Source: JACCYQ01 sp036675565 (GTDB taxonomy: Bacteria > Bacteroidota > Bacteroidia > Chitinophagales > Chitinophagaceae). Taken from it: a DNA stretch of 52,578 nucleotides. The notes under the pieces are model-generated. The model had not been told where the DNA came from and did not search any database. It was given only the letters and a program-made list of their open reading frames with translations. The position numbers were made by a program, and so were the translations under genes. This document shows positions 26,720-37,000 of this stretch, piece by piece. How positions within the stretch are numbered: the stretch's first letter is position 1; each line of letters starts with the position of its first letter. The stretch spans positions 1-52,578 of the forward strand of contig JAKFER010000188.1 in NCBI GenBank assembly GCA_036675565.1, in the 5' to 3' direction.

Positions 26720-28462
26720 TTAATTGGATCTTTTGACCACGCCACCTTTTTTACTATCTACTGTAATGGTGTATTTCCCGGCACCCTGTACAATCCATCG
26801 CACCGTCACAACACCATGGCCGGGAATATTTTTCACTTCAATGGTTGCAGGGTTATTTGGTTGTTCCGTGGTCAGCCCGAGATCAGCATTATCTACCAGC
26901 ATCCCGGCTAAAACTTTTGGACCGGTTAAAGTAATATGATCCGGTCTTTCAATTTTAAATTTCAGATCATGACTGGAGTGGGTCGGCATTAATCTTTGGT
27001 TTGAAATAATGGCTGTAATTTCTCTCAATCCATCGCCCAAATTTTTTTCTGCAATAGAATCAATTTGCAATTTAGGCGTATGATAGCCATGATAAATAGT
27101 GAAAGCCATATTCCGGTGTGCATCGCTTTCCAACAAAAAACCTGGATGTGCTCTTCCAAAATTCTTTTTAAACCCGCCGATTTCAATTTTGCCATATTGC
27201 GGGTGATCCATTTCGTGCCAGTCAATAAATGCATCCTGGAATAAAAGGAAACGATCAAATTGAAAAGAGGTTTCATCCTGCGAACCCCGGGTAGCTTCTT
27301 TGTTAAACATCAGGCTTGGCGTCCATAACTCATTGCTGTATGTGAAAATGCCGCGACCTCCATAAAACCAGTCCAGTTCGCCACCATAAACAGAATACAT
27401 ATCCTTGTAAACTACCAGGTACCTGTAACCGGGAATAAGTTCGGCGCCTTTATTGGCGATGGCATCATAAACCCGGACATCTTCTGCATTATAAGTGCTG
27501 ACATCTTCGGAGCCACCCGGTCCTCTCAGGATCATTCCGCCGGCATTATGGTATGATTGTGCAGCCGCAATATTCGGATGCTTCATTACAAAATTCATAA
27601 CGTTCCTGTTCTCCGGTAAGGAGAATGGATATTTATAAGCGCCGCCTTGTATGTAATTCGGTTGCCAGTTCCAACCCCAGTCACGGTTTGGATCGTATTC
27701 AAATGTGTAGCCATCTTCATTAACCAAACCATCTCCATCATTATCTTTTCCTTCCAGGCCTAAAAATTCATAGTCACCCTTTTCATCATTGCCCACCTGT
27801 ATCATGCGGCGCGGATCAGCCGGATCTGCCCGATACCTTCCGTTTATATTTTTTCTGCGCATCATTACAATGTGCCCGTCACCATCCAGGTCATCATAGC
27901 CATCTTCATTTATTTGTCCATCCCGGTCATTGTCAATAGGAATCACGCCACTACGTGGTGAACTGCCTGTATTTGCATCATGAAAATAACTATCCCGTGC
28001 ATCGGGGTTAATAGTAGGTACGATGTAAAAAACCTTATCAGCCAGTAATTCCTGGATGAATTTTGTATCGGCAAAAGTTTCTGTTAAATACCAGGCCGTA
28101 TATAATGAGAACTCAGATCCCTGTACTTCGTTGGAATGTATATTTCCATCGATATACATACCCGGTTTTTTGTCAGGATCGCCTTTTTTAAAATCAGTGA
28201 TCGTCAGCACCCACATATCTTTTCCCATATATGATTTTCCTATGGACTCCAATTTGGCAAGTTGCGGATGTGCTGCGGCAATTTTTTTACAGATATCGGT
28301 AATGCCGCCATAATCGTAATAACGGTTCCAGCTTACATTTACTTTGGGCTTTGCCGGGCTGCCGGCGGCTTTAAATATTTGTTCTGCTGTTTGCGCATGC
28401 ACCAGGCCAAAACAAAAAATGGTGCTGATAAATAATATTGATTTTTTTATGATCGATTGCAT
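26720..28462 (-). CDS. Exported M14 zinc carboxypeptidase, catalytic residues intact
   Basis: The 580-residue protein has a signal peptide (1-23, cut after VHAQ). An M14 catalytic domain spans about 45-430, with zinc ligands His109 and Glu112 (GNIHSNEVQGSE) and His305 (AQSYHNAGG), substrate-binding Asn259-Arg260 (DPNRDW) and catalytic Glu378 (TYSNELW). Two Asp-rich loops (DNDRDGQINEDGYDDLDGDG at 178-197 and DNDGDGLVNEDG at 240-251) look like calcium-binding insertions. A beta-sandwich C-terminal domain follows. It should remove C-terminal residues from peptides in the periplasm or outside. The ATG at 28462 gives the signal peptide directly; the frame extends upstream without support. The inactive paralogue lies 16 bases upstream. 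Confidence 0.92.
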   Translation of the reverse strand: MQSIIKKSILFISTIFCFGLVHAQTAEQIFKAAGSPAKPKVNVSWNRYYDYGGITDICKKIAAAHPQLAKLESIGKSYMGKDMWVLTITDFKKGDPDKKPGMYIDGNIHSNEVQGSEFSLYTAWYLTETFADTKFIQELLADKVFYIVPTINPDARDSYFHDANTGSSPRSGVIPIDNDRDGQINEDGYDDLDGDGHIVMMRRKNINGRYRADPADPRRMIQVGNDEKGDYEFLGLEGKDNDGDGLVNEDGYTFEYDPNRDWGWNWQPNYIQGGAYKYPFSLPENRNVMNFVMKHPNIAAAQSYHNAGGMILRGPGGSEDVSTYNAEDVRVYDAIANKGAELIPGYRYLVVYKDMYSVYGGELDWFYGGRGIFTYSNELWTPSLMFNKEATRGSQDETSFQFDRFLLFQDAFIDWHEMDHPQYGKIEIGGFKKNFGRAHPGFLLESDAHRNMAFTIYHGYHTPKLQIDSIAEKNLGDGLREITAIISNQRLMPTHSSHDLKFKIERPDHITLTGPKVLAGMLVDNADLGLTTEQPNNPATIEVKNIPGHGVVTVRWIVQGAGKYTITVDSKKGGVVKRSN

Positions 28463-28478
28463 GGATTTGCTTTTGTAA

Positions 28479-30116
28479 TTATAAAGGGATGTCAATTTTT
28501 TTAATGCCGGTTGTAGGGCTTCCTGCTTCAATATTTATTTTACCGCTTCCTTTTATCAGCCAGCTGATTTTTTCAGAGCCGTATCCTTCCAATGACTCTA
28601 AGAGATGATTCTTTTTACCACTAACCAGAGATTGGTTCCCGGTTAAGTTGAGTTTTACGTTGATGCGTTTCACCCAATAATTTCTTTCACCTATTTTGGA
28701 ATGTGAAGCCAGCGCCCCTTTGTTTATAACGTCAATGGTTATACGCGTTAACCCGGAACTTACTTTTTCTGTTTTTACATTCACTATATCCAGCTCCGGT
28801 TGCATGGCTGCCAGCTTTGCTATAAACTCGCTGTGTTTTTTTACCAGGTCAGCCACCATATTGTATGGCGGATTGATCAAAACAAATGGATCTGGTCCAC
28901 CCACTTCAACTTGTTGCCCGGGGAAGTCAGGATGATTAACTGGCTTCCATGGCGTGAATGAAGCAGCTATTCCCTGTTGAGATGTCCACCGCAAATAATT
29001 GGCAACGGAATCTTCTATTGAAAAGGCCTTTTCGTTTTTGGTTGAATCAGGTTTTATTTTTGGCACCCACCAACCCGGTGTGCTAAAACTATAACGTCCA
29101 TAATGATAATATGCCCATGATCCAAAATCACCACCTTCTGCTTTTGTCTTTGGTGCTTCTTTTAAACCGGTGATTTTATTATACAACTCTGATACAGCTG
29201 CATTTTGTTTTGCATCAGCTTCCATCCAACTGGCTACCAGTCGTTGAGACGCAGCTTGTGCATTATATGTGTTTGGTGTTGAAAGATTGTTTGCGCCTCC
29301 GAAACTGATCACAGCATAAATATTAAATTGTTCAAACAACAGATCGAGCAATGCCCTGTTTTCATTTTCTGAAACAGGAAATTCACCCGAACCTTCTGTA
29401 AACGAAGGATGTTTGTAACTGAAATTTTTATTGAACCAGACTCCACCAGCACCATCTTCGTTAAACAAATCATCTTTATCATTATCACGACCTTCAGTAT
29501 AAATTTTGTATGAACCTTTTTCTGGCTTACCTGTATTTATTTTTACCATCACTCTTTCATCTTCCGGGTGTGAACGATAATCACCAATGGGTGAATGCAC
29601 TCTCATTAAAGTGATCTTACCATTTCCATCCAGGTCATCATAACCATCTTCGTTGGTTGATCCATCACGATCATCATCCGTGTCAGAAGCATTTCCTTGT
29701 CTTTCATATTTAATGGATGCAAAGTATTGCTCCATGGCATCTGGACTCATGTTTGGAAAAATATAAAATGTTGTTTTTTCCAGCAGGTTTTTAATGCTAT
29801 CCTTTTGACTGTTTTGCAAAAGTGCTTCCGCAAAACCGAGGGCTAATTCAGTACCCAGCAAATGATTTCCCTGCACTCCGCCTACTACGGCAATAGCTGG
29901 TTTGGCAGAAGTGTTTCCTGTTCCAATTGTTATTTGCCAGATATCTTTTCCACCAGCAGTTTTTACAAGTGAATTGGTTTTTACAAATTGAGGATATGTT
30001 TTTCCAAGTGCATTTACCCGGTCCGTTTGCCTTGAAAAATTACTGTAATCATTTTGAGCGTTTCCGTAATAAAATAAAAGAGTGAATAGCCATGAAGCAA
30101 TTAATCGTATGAACAT
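28479..30116 (-). CDS. Exported M14-like protein with lost active site (predicted pseudopeptidase)
   Basis: The 545-residue protein has a signal peptide (1-20) and aligns with the next gene over the whole length, including the two Asp-rich loops (SDTDDDRDGSTNEDG, DNDKDDLFNEDG) and the C-terminal beta-sandwich. All key residues are changed. The HxxE zinc motif is replaced by QGNH (Gln82/His85), the third ligand His by Gly273 (ISFGGANN), the Asn-Arg pair by Asn-Lys (FNKNF) and the catalytic Glu is missing (SFSTPGWWVP). The reading frame is long and intact, so this is not a decaying gene. It may bind peptides or partner the active enzyme. It lies 16 bases upstream of that gene, on the same strand. 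Confidence 0.88.
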   Translation of the reverse strand: MFIRLIASWLFTLLFYYGNAQNDYSNFSRQTDRVNALGKTYPQFVKTNSLVKTAGGKDIWQITIGTGNTSAKPAIAVVGGVQGNHLLGTELALGFAEALLQNSQKDSIKNLLEKTTFYIFPNMSPDAMEQYFASIKYERQGNASDTDDDRDGSTNEDGYDDLDGNGKITLMRVHSPIGDYRSHPEDERVMVKINTGKPEKGSYKIYTEGRDNDKDDLFNEDGAGGVWFNKNFSYKHPSFTEGSGEFPVSENENRALLDLLFEQFNIYAVISFGGANNLSTPNTYNAQAASQRLVASWMEADAKQNAAVSELYNKITGLKEAPKTKAEGGDFGSWAYYHYGRYSFSTPGWWVPKIKPDSTKNEKAFSIEDSVANYLRWTSQQGIAASFTPWKPVNHPDFPGQQVEVGGPDPFVLINPPYNMVADLVKKHSEFIAKLAAMQPELDIVNVKTEKVSSGLTRITIDVINKGALASHSKIGERNYWVKRINVKLNLTGNQSLVSGKKNHLLESLEGYGSEKISWLIKGSGKINIEAGSPTTGIKKIDIPL

Positions 30117-30178
30117 GCAGAATTTTTTTGTTTCTAAATTTAGGGAAAAGAATGGATGAGCATTAAAACTTTATGGAT

Positions 30179-31726
30179 TCACCATTTATAAAGTACAAAA
30201 TCACTGGTTTGTTTTACCATTTTCATATTGTTGTCTAAGTAATTTTTAAATGCCGGGTGATTATTTGAAATTTCCTGGTAATGCTTATCAACTATACCAA
30301 ACCAATCAGCTCCCTGCGATCGCAGGTCTTCTAAAATGGCAATGGACTCTGCATCATCTTTCGGCAATTCAGTAGGTGCCCATTTGTATGCCGGCGGAAA
30401 TAAAAAACCTTTTCCACCACTATAATAAATGGCCACCGGGTCACCAATATTATAGGGTAATGTAATGACCAGTTCGCCGGGTTGTTTAAGGGCTTTTAAT
30501 TCTTTACCCATTCTATATCCCTGCGCCGCACCGGGATCCCAGAAAAGATTTTGCTTCAACATTTGAATGTTATATCCCAGCATTAAGAGAAACACCAGCG
30601 CAACAGGCAAATATGGTTTTTGGGTGATCAGGAATTTATGAGAAAATAAGATGACAAGAAAACGTCCGCAGAAAACGGATATAACGGGCAGGAAAAGGTG
30701 AAAATTCCAGGGATTCCGTACCAACTCCCTTCCTCCAATAAAATAATAAAACATACAACCCAATAACATAAAATGAAAAAACCATTTTAATCCTGGCGTG
30801 CTATTGGATTTTTTTTGAGGGGGTAAAAATAATATGCCTAAGATGAATAAATAGATTGCCGGGTAACCAAGGAGCCAGTATTCAAATTCAACTTTCATTT
30901 TCGCCAGGAAATATTTTTCCTGTATGTAAATCTTCCAATCATTCCATATCCAGTTACCCGAACCGGCAAAGTGATATGGCGGGTAACTCATCGACAAGTG
31001 CCGGGCCCATAAATAATAAGCAGTTACTGGAATTAACACCAGGATAGCTGCAAGCAGGATAGGTTTTAACCTCGCAAAATGCAGTTCTCCCTTTTGTTTA
31101 TAATAACTGACCATTGCATAAGCCATGGGAAATGCGATGATCATTCCGGGAATTTTGGTCAATATGCCCAGGCAACCTGCAGCTGCGGCTAACCACAAAT
31201 AGATTGGCTTGTCTTTTTGCAAATAAAAAACAAACAGCCACATACAGGTCGTTGTTAAACTAACCATCACCGGGTCTGGTAAAAAGGAGCGATCAATAAA
31301 AGCACTCCCTGGGATAACAGCCATCATGGCGGTTCCTGCCAAAGCATGCCTTTTATCCCAAACCAATAATATAAGATTGTAAAGTGCAATGAGACCCCAC
31401 ATGCCAAATCCAACAGCAATGATGCGCCCGATATAATCATGCTGGCCAAATATTTTATAACCAATAGCCGCCAGGTAAGTGATGGTTTGAAATTCACGGC
31501 CCTGGTAGCCGGTTCCCGGCCCCGTCCAGTTAACCTGCGGATAAAAAATATTCCAATCCAGTTTATAAAAGTTTTCTGCCATCATTGCGGTGCTGCTTTG
31601 CCGCCAGCTAAAAATATCTATCAGGGGCTGCGTGATCTGCATGGTCCGCAATAAAAATGCAACTAATAAAATGATTAATAGCAACCAGTTGTCAAGAAGA
31701 AAAAGTTTTAACCGGGAATAATTCAT
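30179..31726 (-). CDS. GT39-family (PMT/ArnT-like) membrane glycosyltransferase
   Basis: A 515-residue protein with about a dozen hydrophobic segments. The first loop carries QPLIDIFSWRQSSTAMMAENF, and FIDRSFLPDPVMVSLTT resembles the GT39/dolichyl-phosphate-mannose-type layout. The aspartate of LIDIFSWRQ sits where ArnT/PMT enzymes have a catalytic acid. The donor is probably a polyprenyl-phosphate sugar used on the periplasmic side; the acceptor is unknown. It is only distantly similar to the GT39 protein at 13154-14788. It is divergent from glgX across 181 bases and lies 62 bases before the M14 pair. Confidence 0.85.
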   Translation of the reverse strand: MNYSRLKLFLLDNWLLLIILLVAFLLRTMQITQPLIDIFSWRQSSTAMMAENFYKLDWNIFYPQVNWTGPGTGYQGREFQTITYLAAIGYKIFGQHDYIGRIIAVGFGMWGLIALYNLILLVWDKRHALAGTAMMAVIPGSAFIDRSFLPDPVMVSLTTTCMWLFVFYLQKDKPIYLWLAAAAGCLGILTKIPGMIIAFPMAYAMVSYYKQKGELHFARLKPILLAAILVLIPVTAYYLWARHLSMSYPPYHFAGSGNWIWNDWKIYIQEKYFLAKMKVEFEYWLLGYPAIYLFILGILFLPPQKKSNSTPGLKWFFHFMLLGCMFYYFIGGRELVRNPWNFHLFLPVISVFCGRFLVILFSHKFLITQKPYLPVALVFLLMLGYNIQMLKQNLFWDPGAAQGYRMGKELKALKQPGELVITLPYNIGDPVAIYYSGGKGFLFPPAYKWAPTELPKDDAESIAILEDLRSQGADWFGIVDKHYQEISNNHPAFKNYLDNNMKMVKQTSDFVLYKW

Positions 31727-31907
31727 AAGCAGAAACTGTTGTGCTAAAAATACAAATTAATGAATGCATTGGTATGCTGTCATCGACTCCATGGCAGGAA
31801 TATTGAATATATTTAAACCCGGTTGATTACAATTCTTTTAAAATAATTCTGGAAAGAAAAGTTTTAGCAGGGTTATATTATGTACCGTTAACCACTAAAG
31901 ATTTTAT

Positions 31908-34028
31908 ATGGATTCTACTATTTATCCCGGAAGCCCATACCCGCTTGGTGCCACCTGGGATGGAGAAGGTGTAAATTTTGCCATTTTTTCTGAGAATGCT
32001 GAAGCGATTGAGCTCTGTTTGTTTAATGAAGAAAAGGATGCTTCAGAAGCCGTTAGAATTCCAGTTAAAGAAAGAGATCATCATGTGTGGCATGTGTATA
32101 TTCCGGGATTAAAGCCAGGGCAGTTATATGGTTACCGGGTCTATGGGCCTTTTGATCCAGCGAACGGGTTTCGATTTAATCCAAATAAGCTGTTGATTGA
32201 TCCATATGCAAAAGCCATTTCCGGAACCATCTCCTGGCATGATTCACTTTTTGGGTACGAATTGGGTAACGAACTGGAAGACCTCAGTCTTAATAAACAA
32301 GATAGTGCCCATTTTATTCCCAAATCAATGATCATAGATCCAAACTATGATTGGGAAGGGGTAAAAGCTCCAAAAATTCCATATCATAAATCTATTATTT
32401 ACGAAGCACATGTAAAGGGCCTTACACAACTTCATCCGGGTATTCCCGAAGAAATCCGTGGAACTTATGAGGCTATTGCGCACCCGGTCATGATCGAATA
32501 TTTTCAAAAATTGGGTGTTAATGCCATTGAATTAATGCCGGTACATCATTTTGCTGTAGACCGGCATTTAAAAGATTCAGGTTTAACCAATTACTGGGGC
32601 TATAATACCATTGGCTTTTTTGCACCTGATATCCGCTATGCAAAAAATAATGGTGGAGCGCAGGTTTCTGAATTCAAACATATGGTGAAAGAGCTGCATC
32701 GTGCAGGTATTGAGGTGATATTGGATGTAGTTTATAATCATACCGCGGAGGGTAACCAGTTGGGTCCAACCCTGTCATTTCGGGGTATTGATAATTCAAC
32801 ATATTATCGGCTGGCATCTACCCGTCAATATTATATGGATTATACCGGCACGGGCAATACTTTAAATGCCATGAGCCCCAATGTACTTCGGTTAATCATG
32901 GATAGCCTGCGTTATTGGATTCAGGAAATGCATGTGGATGGTTTTCGTTTTGACCTGGCGTCTGCGCTTGCCCGAGAGTTGCATGCAGTGGACCGGCTGG
33001 GATCGTTTTTTGATATTATTCACCAGGACCCGGTTATTTCCCAGGTGAAATTAATTGCAGAACCCTGGGATATCGGGGAAGGGGGTTACCAGGTTGGAAA
33101 ATTTCCGCCAGGTTGGGCAGAGTGGAATGGTAAATACCGGGATTGTATACGTGATTATTGGCGGGGGGCACACAGCATGCTGGGTGAGTTTGCAGAAAGG
33201 TTTACAGGAAGCTCTGATCTTTATCGCAACGATTACCGTCTGCCCACAGCAAGTATAAATTTTGTTACTGCGCATGATGGTTTTACGTTGCACGATCTTG
33301 TTTCATATAATGAAAAACATAATGAAGCAAATGGTGAAAATAATAATGATGGCGAATCGCATAACCGATCCTGGAACTGTGGCGTGGAAGGGCCAACAGA
33401 TAATAAAGAGATTAACGCGTTAAGAAACCGGCAAAAGAGAAATTTTTTGACAACTTTATTTTTATCCCAGGGTGTGCCCATGCTGGTTGCGGGGGATGAA
33501 TTAGGGAAAACGCAAATGGGGAATAACAATCCTTATTGCCAGGATAATGAAATAAGCTGGATTGATTGGGAGAATAAGGACGAAGCACTTCTTGCTTTTA
33601 CTCAAAAGATCATTCATTTTACCCGGAGGCATCCTGTTTTCAACCGGCGTGGTTGGTTCATAGGCCTGCCGATTAAGGGTATTGGTGTGGAAGATATTGC
33701 CTGGTTTGTTCCGGATGGAAAGGAGATGCCAGATGAGAGTTGGGATCATGATTATGCCAAGTCATTAGGTGTTTTTTTAAATGGACATGGCATACATACG
33801 GTTGGTCCTTTGGGCGAGAAAGTAGTGGATGATAGTTTTTATATCATGTTTAATGCGCATAATGAAGAATTGAATTTTAAAATACCCCGTGCCCGTTACG
33901 GCAGGCAATGGCAGGAAGTTATTAATACAGCTAAAGACCTGGTTGTTGAAAAAGGGATACAATACCGGGCGAATGCACATATCAAATTACCCGGTCATTC
34001 CATTATCGTTTTGCAGTTGTTGAACTAA
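31908..34028 (+). CDS. glgX: Glycogen debranching enzyme GlgX/TreX
   Basis: The 706-residue GH13 enzyme has an N-terminal CBM48 domain (PYPLGATWDGEGVNFAIFSENA), a TIM-barrel and a small C-terminal domain. Catalytic residues are the nucleophile Asp349 (DGFRFDLASAL), acid/base Glu385 (LIAEPWDIG) and Asp457 (TAHDGFTLHDL). It hydrolyses alpha-1,6 branches of glycogen or amylopectin, giving linear maltooligosaccharides. In archaea and some bacteria the same enzyme (TreX) is grouped with TreY and TreZ. Here a TreY-MalQ fusion follows after 29 bases, so debranched chains could pass to trehalose formation or chain reshuffling. Confidence 0.95.
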   Translation: MDSTIYPGSPYPLGATWDGEGVNFAIFSENAEAIELCLFNEEKDASEAVRIPVKERDHHVWHVYIPGLKPGQLYGYRVYGPFDPANGFRFNPNKLLIDPYAKAISGTISWHDSLFGYELGNELEDLSLNKQDSAHFIPKSMIIDPNYDWEGVKAPKIPYHKSIIYEAHVKGLTQLHPGIPEEIRGTYEAIAHPVMIEYFQKLGVNAIELMPVHHFAVDRHLKDSGLTNYWGYNTIGFFAPDIRYAKNNGGAQVSEFKHMVKELHRAGIEVILDVVYNHTAEGNQLGPTLSFRGIDNSTYYRLASTRQYYMDYTGTGNTLNAMSPNVLRLIMDSLRYWIQEMHVDGFRFDLASALARELHAVDRLGSFFDIIHQDPVISQVKLIAEPWDIGEGGYQVGKFPPGWAEWNGKYRDCIRDYWRGAHSMLGEFAERFTGSSDLYRNDYRLPTASINFVTAHDGFTLHDLVSYNEKHNEANGENNNDGESHNRSWNCGVEGPTDNKEINALRNRQKRNFLTTLFLSQGVPMLVAGDELGKTQMGNNNPYCQDNEISWIDWENKDEALLAFTQKIIHFTRRHPVFNRRGWFIGLPIKGIGVEDIAWFVPDGKEMPDESWDHDYAKSLGVFLNGHGIHTVGPLGEKVVDDSFYIMFNAHNEELNFKIPRARYGRQWQEVINTAKDLVVEKGIQYRANAHIKLPGHSIIVLQLLN

Positions 34029-34057
34029 GTACAACTCATTTTTTGGGTTGAAATAAA

Positions 34058-37000
34058 ATGAAGATTATGAAGCAGCAAGTTTTTGATCCATTAGAAACGT
34101 ATCGTTTGCAGTTACATAAAGGTTTTGGATTTAAGGCGTTGAAGAAAATCATTCCCTATTTATCAGAAATGGGCATAAAAACTATTTATGCATCACCGAT
34201 ATTTTCGGCTAGCCCTGGCAGTGAGCATGGTTATGACGGAGTTGATCCATTATCCATTAACCCGGAAATAGGCAGTTTAGAAGAGTTGTACGAGATATCA
34301 GCAATGTTGAAAAAAAAAGGCATGGGTTGGATCCAGGATTTTGTTCCTAACCATATGGCCTTTCATTCCAATAATAAATGGCTGATGGATGTGTTGGAAA
34401 AAGGAAAGTATTCCGGCTATGCCAGTTATTTTGATATACAGTGGGATAACCCCGAAACCAATGGAAAGATCATGGTTCCTTTTTTAGGTGACCAGTTAGA
34501 AAAAATAATTAAACAAGGGGAATTGCAAATTAAGCTGGCTGAGAATAAATTATGGATTGATTATTTTGGAAGTTCCTGGCCGCTGAATCTTGATTCTTAT
34601 TCAATTGTATTAAAAGAAATTAATACGCCAACATCATTAACTGAGTGGATACATTCAACAAAAGAAACTGACAAACAGTTATTTTTTAATGAGAGATATG
34701 AAAAAATGTTTCTTGCATTCAAAGATCTATTGCGGAATGGTGAAATAGAAAAACAAATTATAAAAGCCATTGAGGATGTTAACGCAAATAAAAAAATAAT
34801 TCAATCCATAATAGATCAGCAGTATTATTTACCCTGCCATTGGAAGCTCACGGACACACAGATTTCATACCGTCGGTTTTTTACAGTGAATAGTTTGATC
34901 TGTATGAATATGCAGGATGAAAATGTTTTCACTTCTTATCATGCATTATTGAAAAAACTTTGTGATGAGGAAGTAATTGATGGTGTTAGGATTGATCATG
35001 TTGATGGTTTGTACGATCCAGGGGAATACCTGGAACGATTAGCAGATCATATTGGGAGGCATAAATACCTGGTCGTTGAAAAAATTTTGGAAGAAGGGGA
35101 AGACCTGGAAAAATGGCCAGTTGCCGGAACAACAGGTTATGATTTTTTAGCTACGGTAAATAATTTATTGACCAATGGCTTAAAGGAAAAGGAGTTCAAT
35201 AATTTTTATGAATCCTTTACCGGGTTATCATCTGATGTCGGTAACCAGGTTTATGAAAAGAAAGCTTTAATCCTGGATAAACACATGCAGGGCGAGTTAA
35301 ATAATCTTGTTCGATTATTTAATGAATTGAAACTGTCAGGTAAGAAATATAGTGAAGAACAGATTAAAAGTGCATTGTCGGCCCTATTAATTCATTGCCC
35401 GGTTTATCGCTTTTATTTTAAAAAATTTCCTTTAGAGGAAAAAGAACAGGCATTATTAAGAACAACTTTCCGTGATATTCTAAAGCATAAACCTCGTTTA
35501 AAAAAGGAAGTTGCTTTACTTGAACAAATTTTCATAGAAATTCCGAAGACTGCTGATGACAGCCTGGTCAAGTCAATTGCACATTTTTTTACAAGAGCAA
35601 TGCAATTCTCAGGTCCATTAATGGCCAAGGGTGTAGAGGATACTTTGATGTATACTTTCAACCGGTTTATTGTTCATAACGAGGTGGGTGATGCGCCTGC
35701 TGCATTTGGAATATCTGTTTCTGAATTTCACCAGGAGATGCAGAAGCGGCATAAGAGCTGGCAGGCAGCAATGAATGCGACGGCAACACACGATACCAAA
35801 CGAGGCGAGGATGCGAGGGCCAGGTTAAATGTAATCAGTGATATGCCGGAAAAATGGTTTACAAAAGTTTCGGAATGGCAATTGATGAATGAGTCATTCA
35901 AAATCAACTCATGGCCAGATAGTAATGTTGAATATTTTATTTATCAATCCATATTGGCACATTTTCCTTTAGTGGAAAATGATATTGATTCTTTTCCCGG
36001 GCGCTTAACAGCCTACCTGGAAAAGGCGGGCAGGGAAGGTAAGTTACATTCAGATTGGGCAGAGCCGAATGTTGAATATGAAGCTGCAATTACAGATTTT
36101 ACAAATGCCATTTTAAATAAAGAAACCGCTTTTTATAAGAGTTTCCGTTCATTTTTAAATGAAGTGATAGATCATGGTCTTTTGAATTCCATCAGTCAAT
36201 TGATATTGAAATTTACCTGCCCGGGCGTTCCTGATATTTACCAGGGTTGTGAAAACTGGGATTTTAGTTTTGTAGATCCTGATAACAGGCGGCCTGTAAA
36301 ATATGATTTACTGGAAGCATCGTTAAATGATTTCAAAGCAATATCTGGTTATGAGGGATTGGATGCTTTATGGAGAGATCGGGAGGATGGTAAAATAAAA
36401 GCATGGTTTGTAAAACTACTTGCTGAAACCAGGAAACAAAATCCTGAGCTTTTTGCCAGGGGAAATTATCAACCCGTTGAAGTTAATGGCCGGCTAAAAG
36501 ATCATGTAATAGCTTTTATACGTGAATATCAAAGAGAGTGGATATTGATAGTTGTTCCGTTAAATACTGCCGCAATAAAAGATGAGAATGTTTATAACCA
36601 AAGCGGCTGGAGTGAAACTTATCTTAGTCTTCCAATTTATGCTTCAACTGCTAATAATGTTTTAAGAAATCATAAAATAAAAATTGATCGTGAAATTACT
36701 CTTGATCAACTATTCAGTCATCTGCCCTTTGCCATTTTACGAGGAAAATCGCATGTTGGTGACCGTAAGTCCGGATTGTTATGTCATGTTTCAAGCCTAC
36801 CATCAGAATTTGGTATCGGCGACCTTGGACCGGAAGCTTATCGGTTTGCTGATTTTCTTTATGAATCTAATCAACGCATCTGGCAAATGTTGCCGATAAA
36901 CCCGGTGGAAGAAGGGCAAGGGTTTTCTCCTTATAGTTCAATCAGTAGCCGGGCAGGAAATAGCTTAATAATCAGTCCTGAATTATTGGTGAAAGAAAAT

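Noticed and set aside
28479..30116. Inactive M14 gene as a decaying pseudogene
   Set aside because: The frame is full length with signal peptide, conserved loops and C-terminal domain; only catalytic positions changed.
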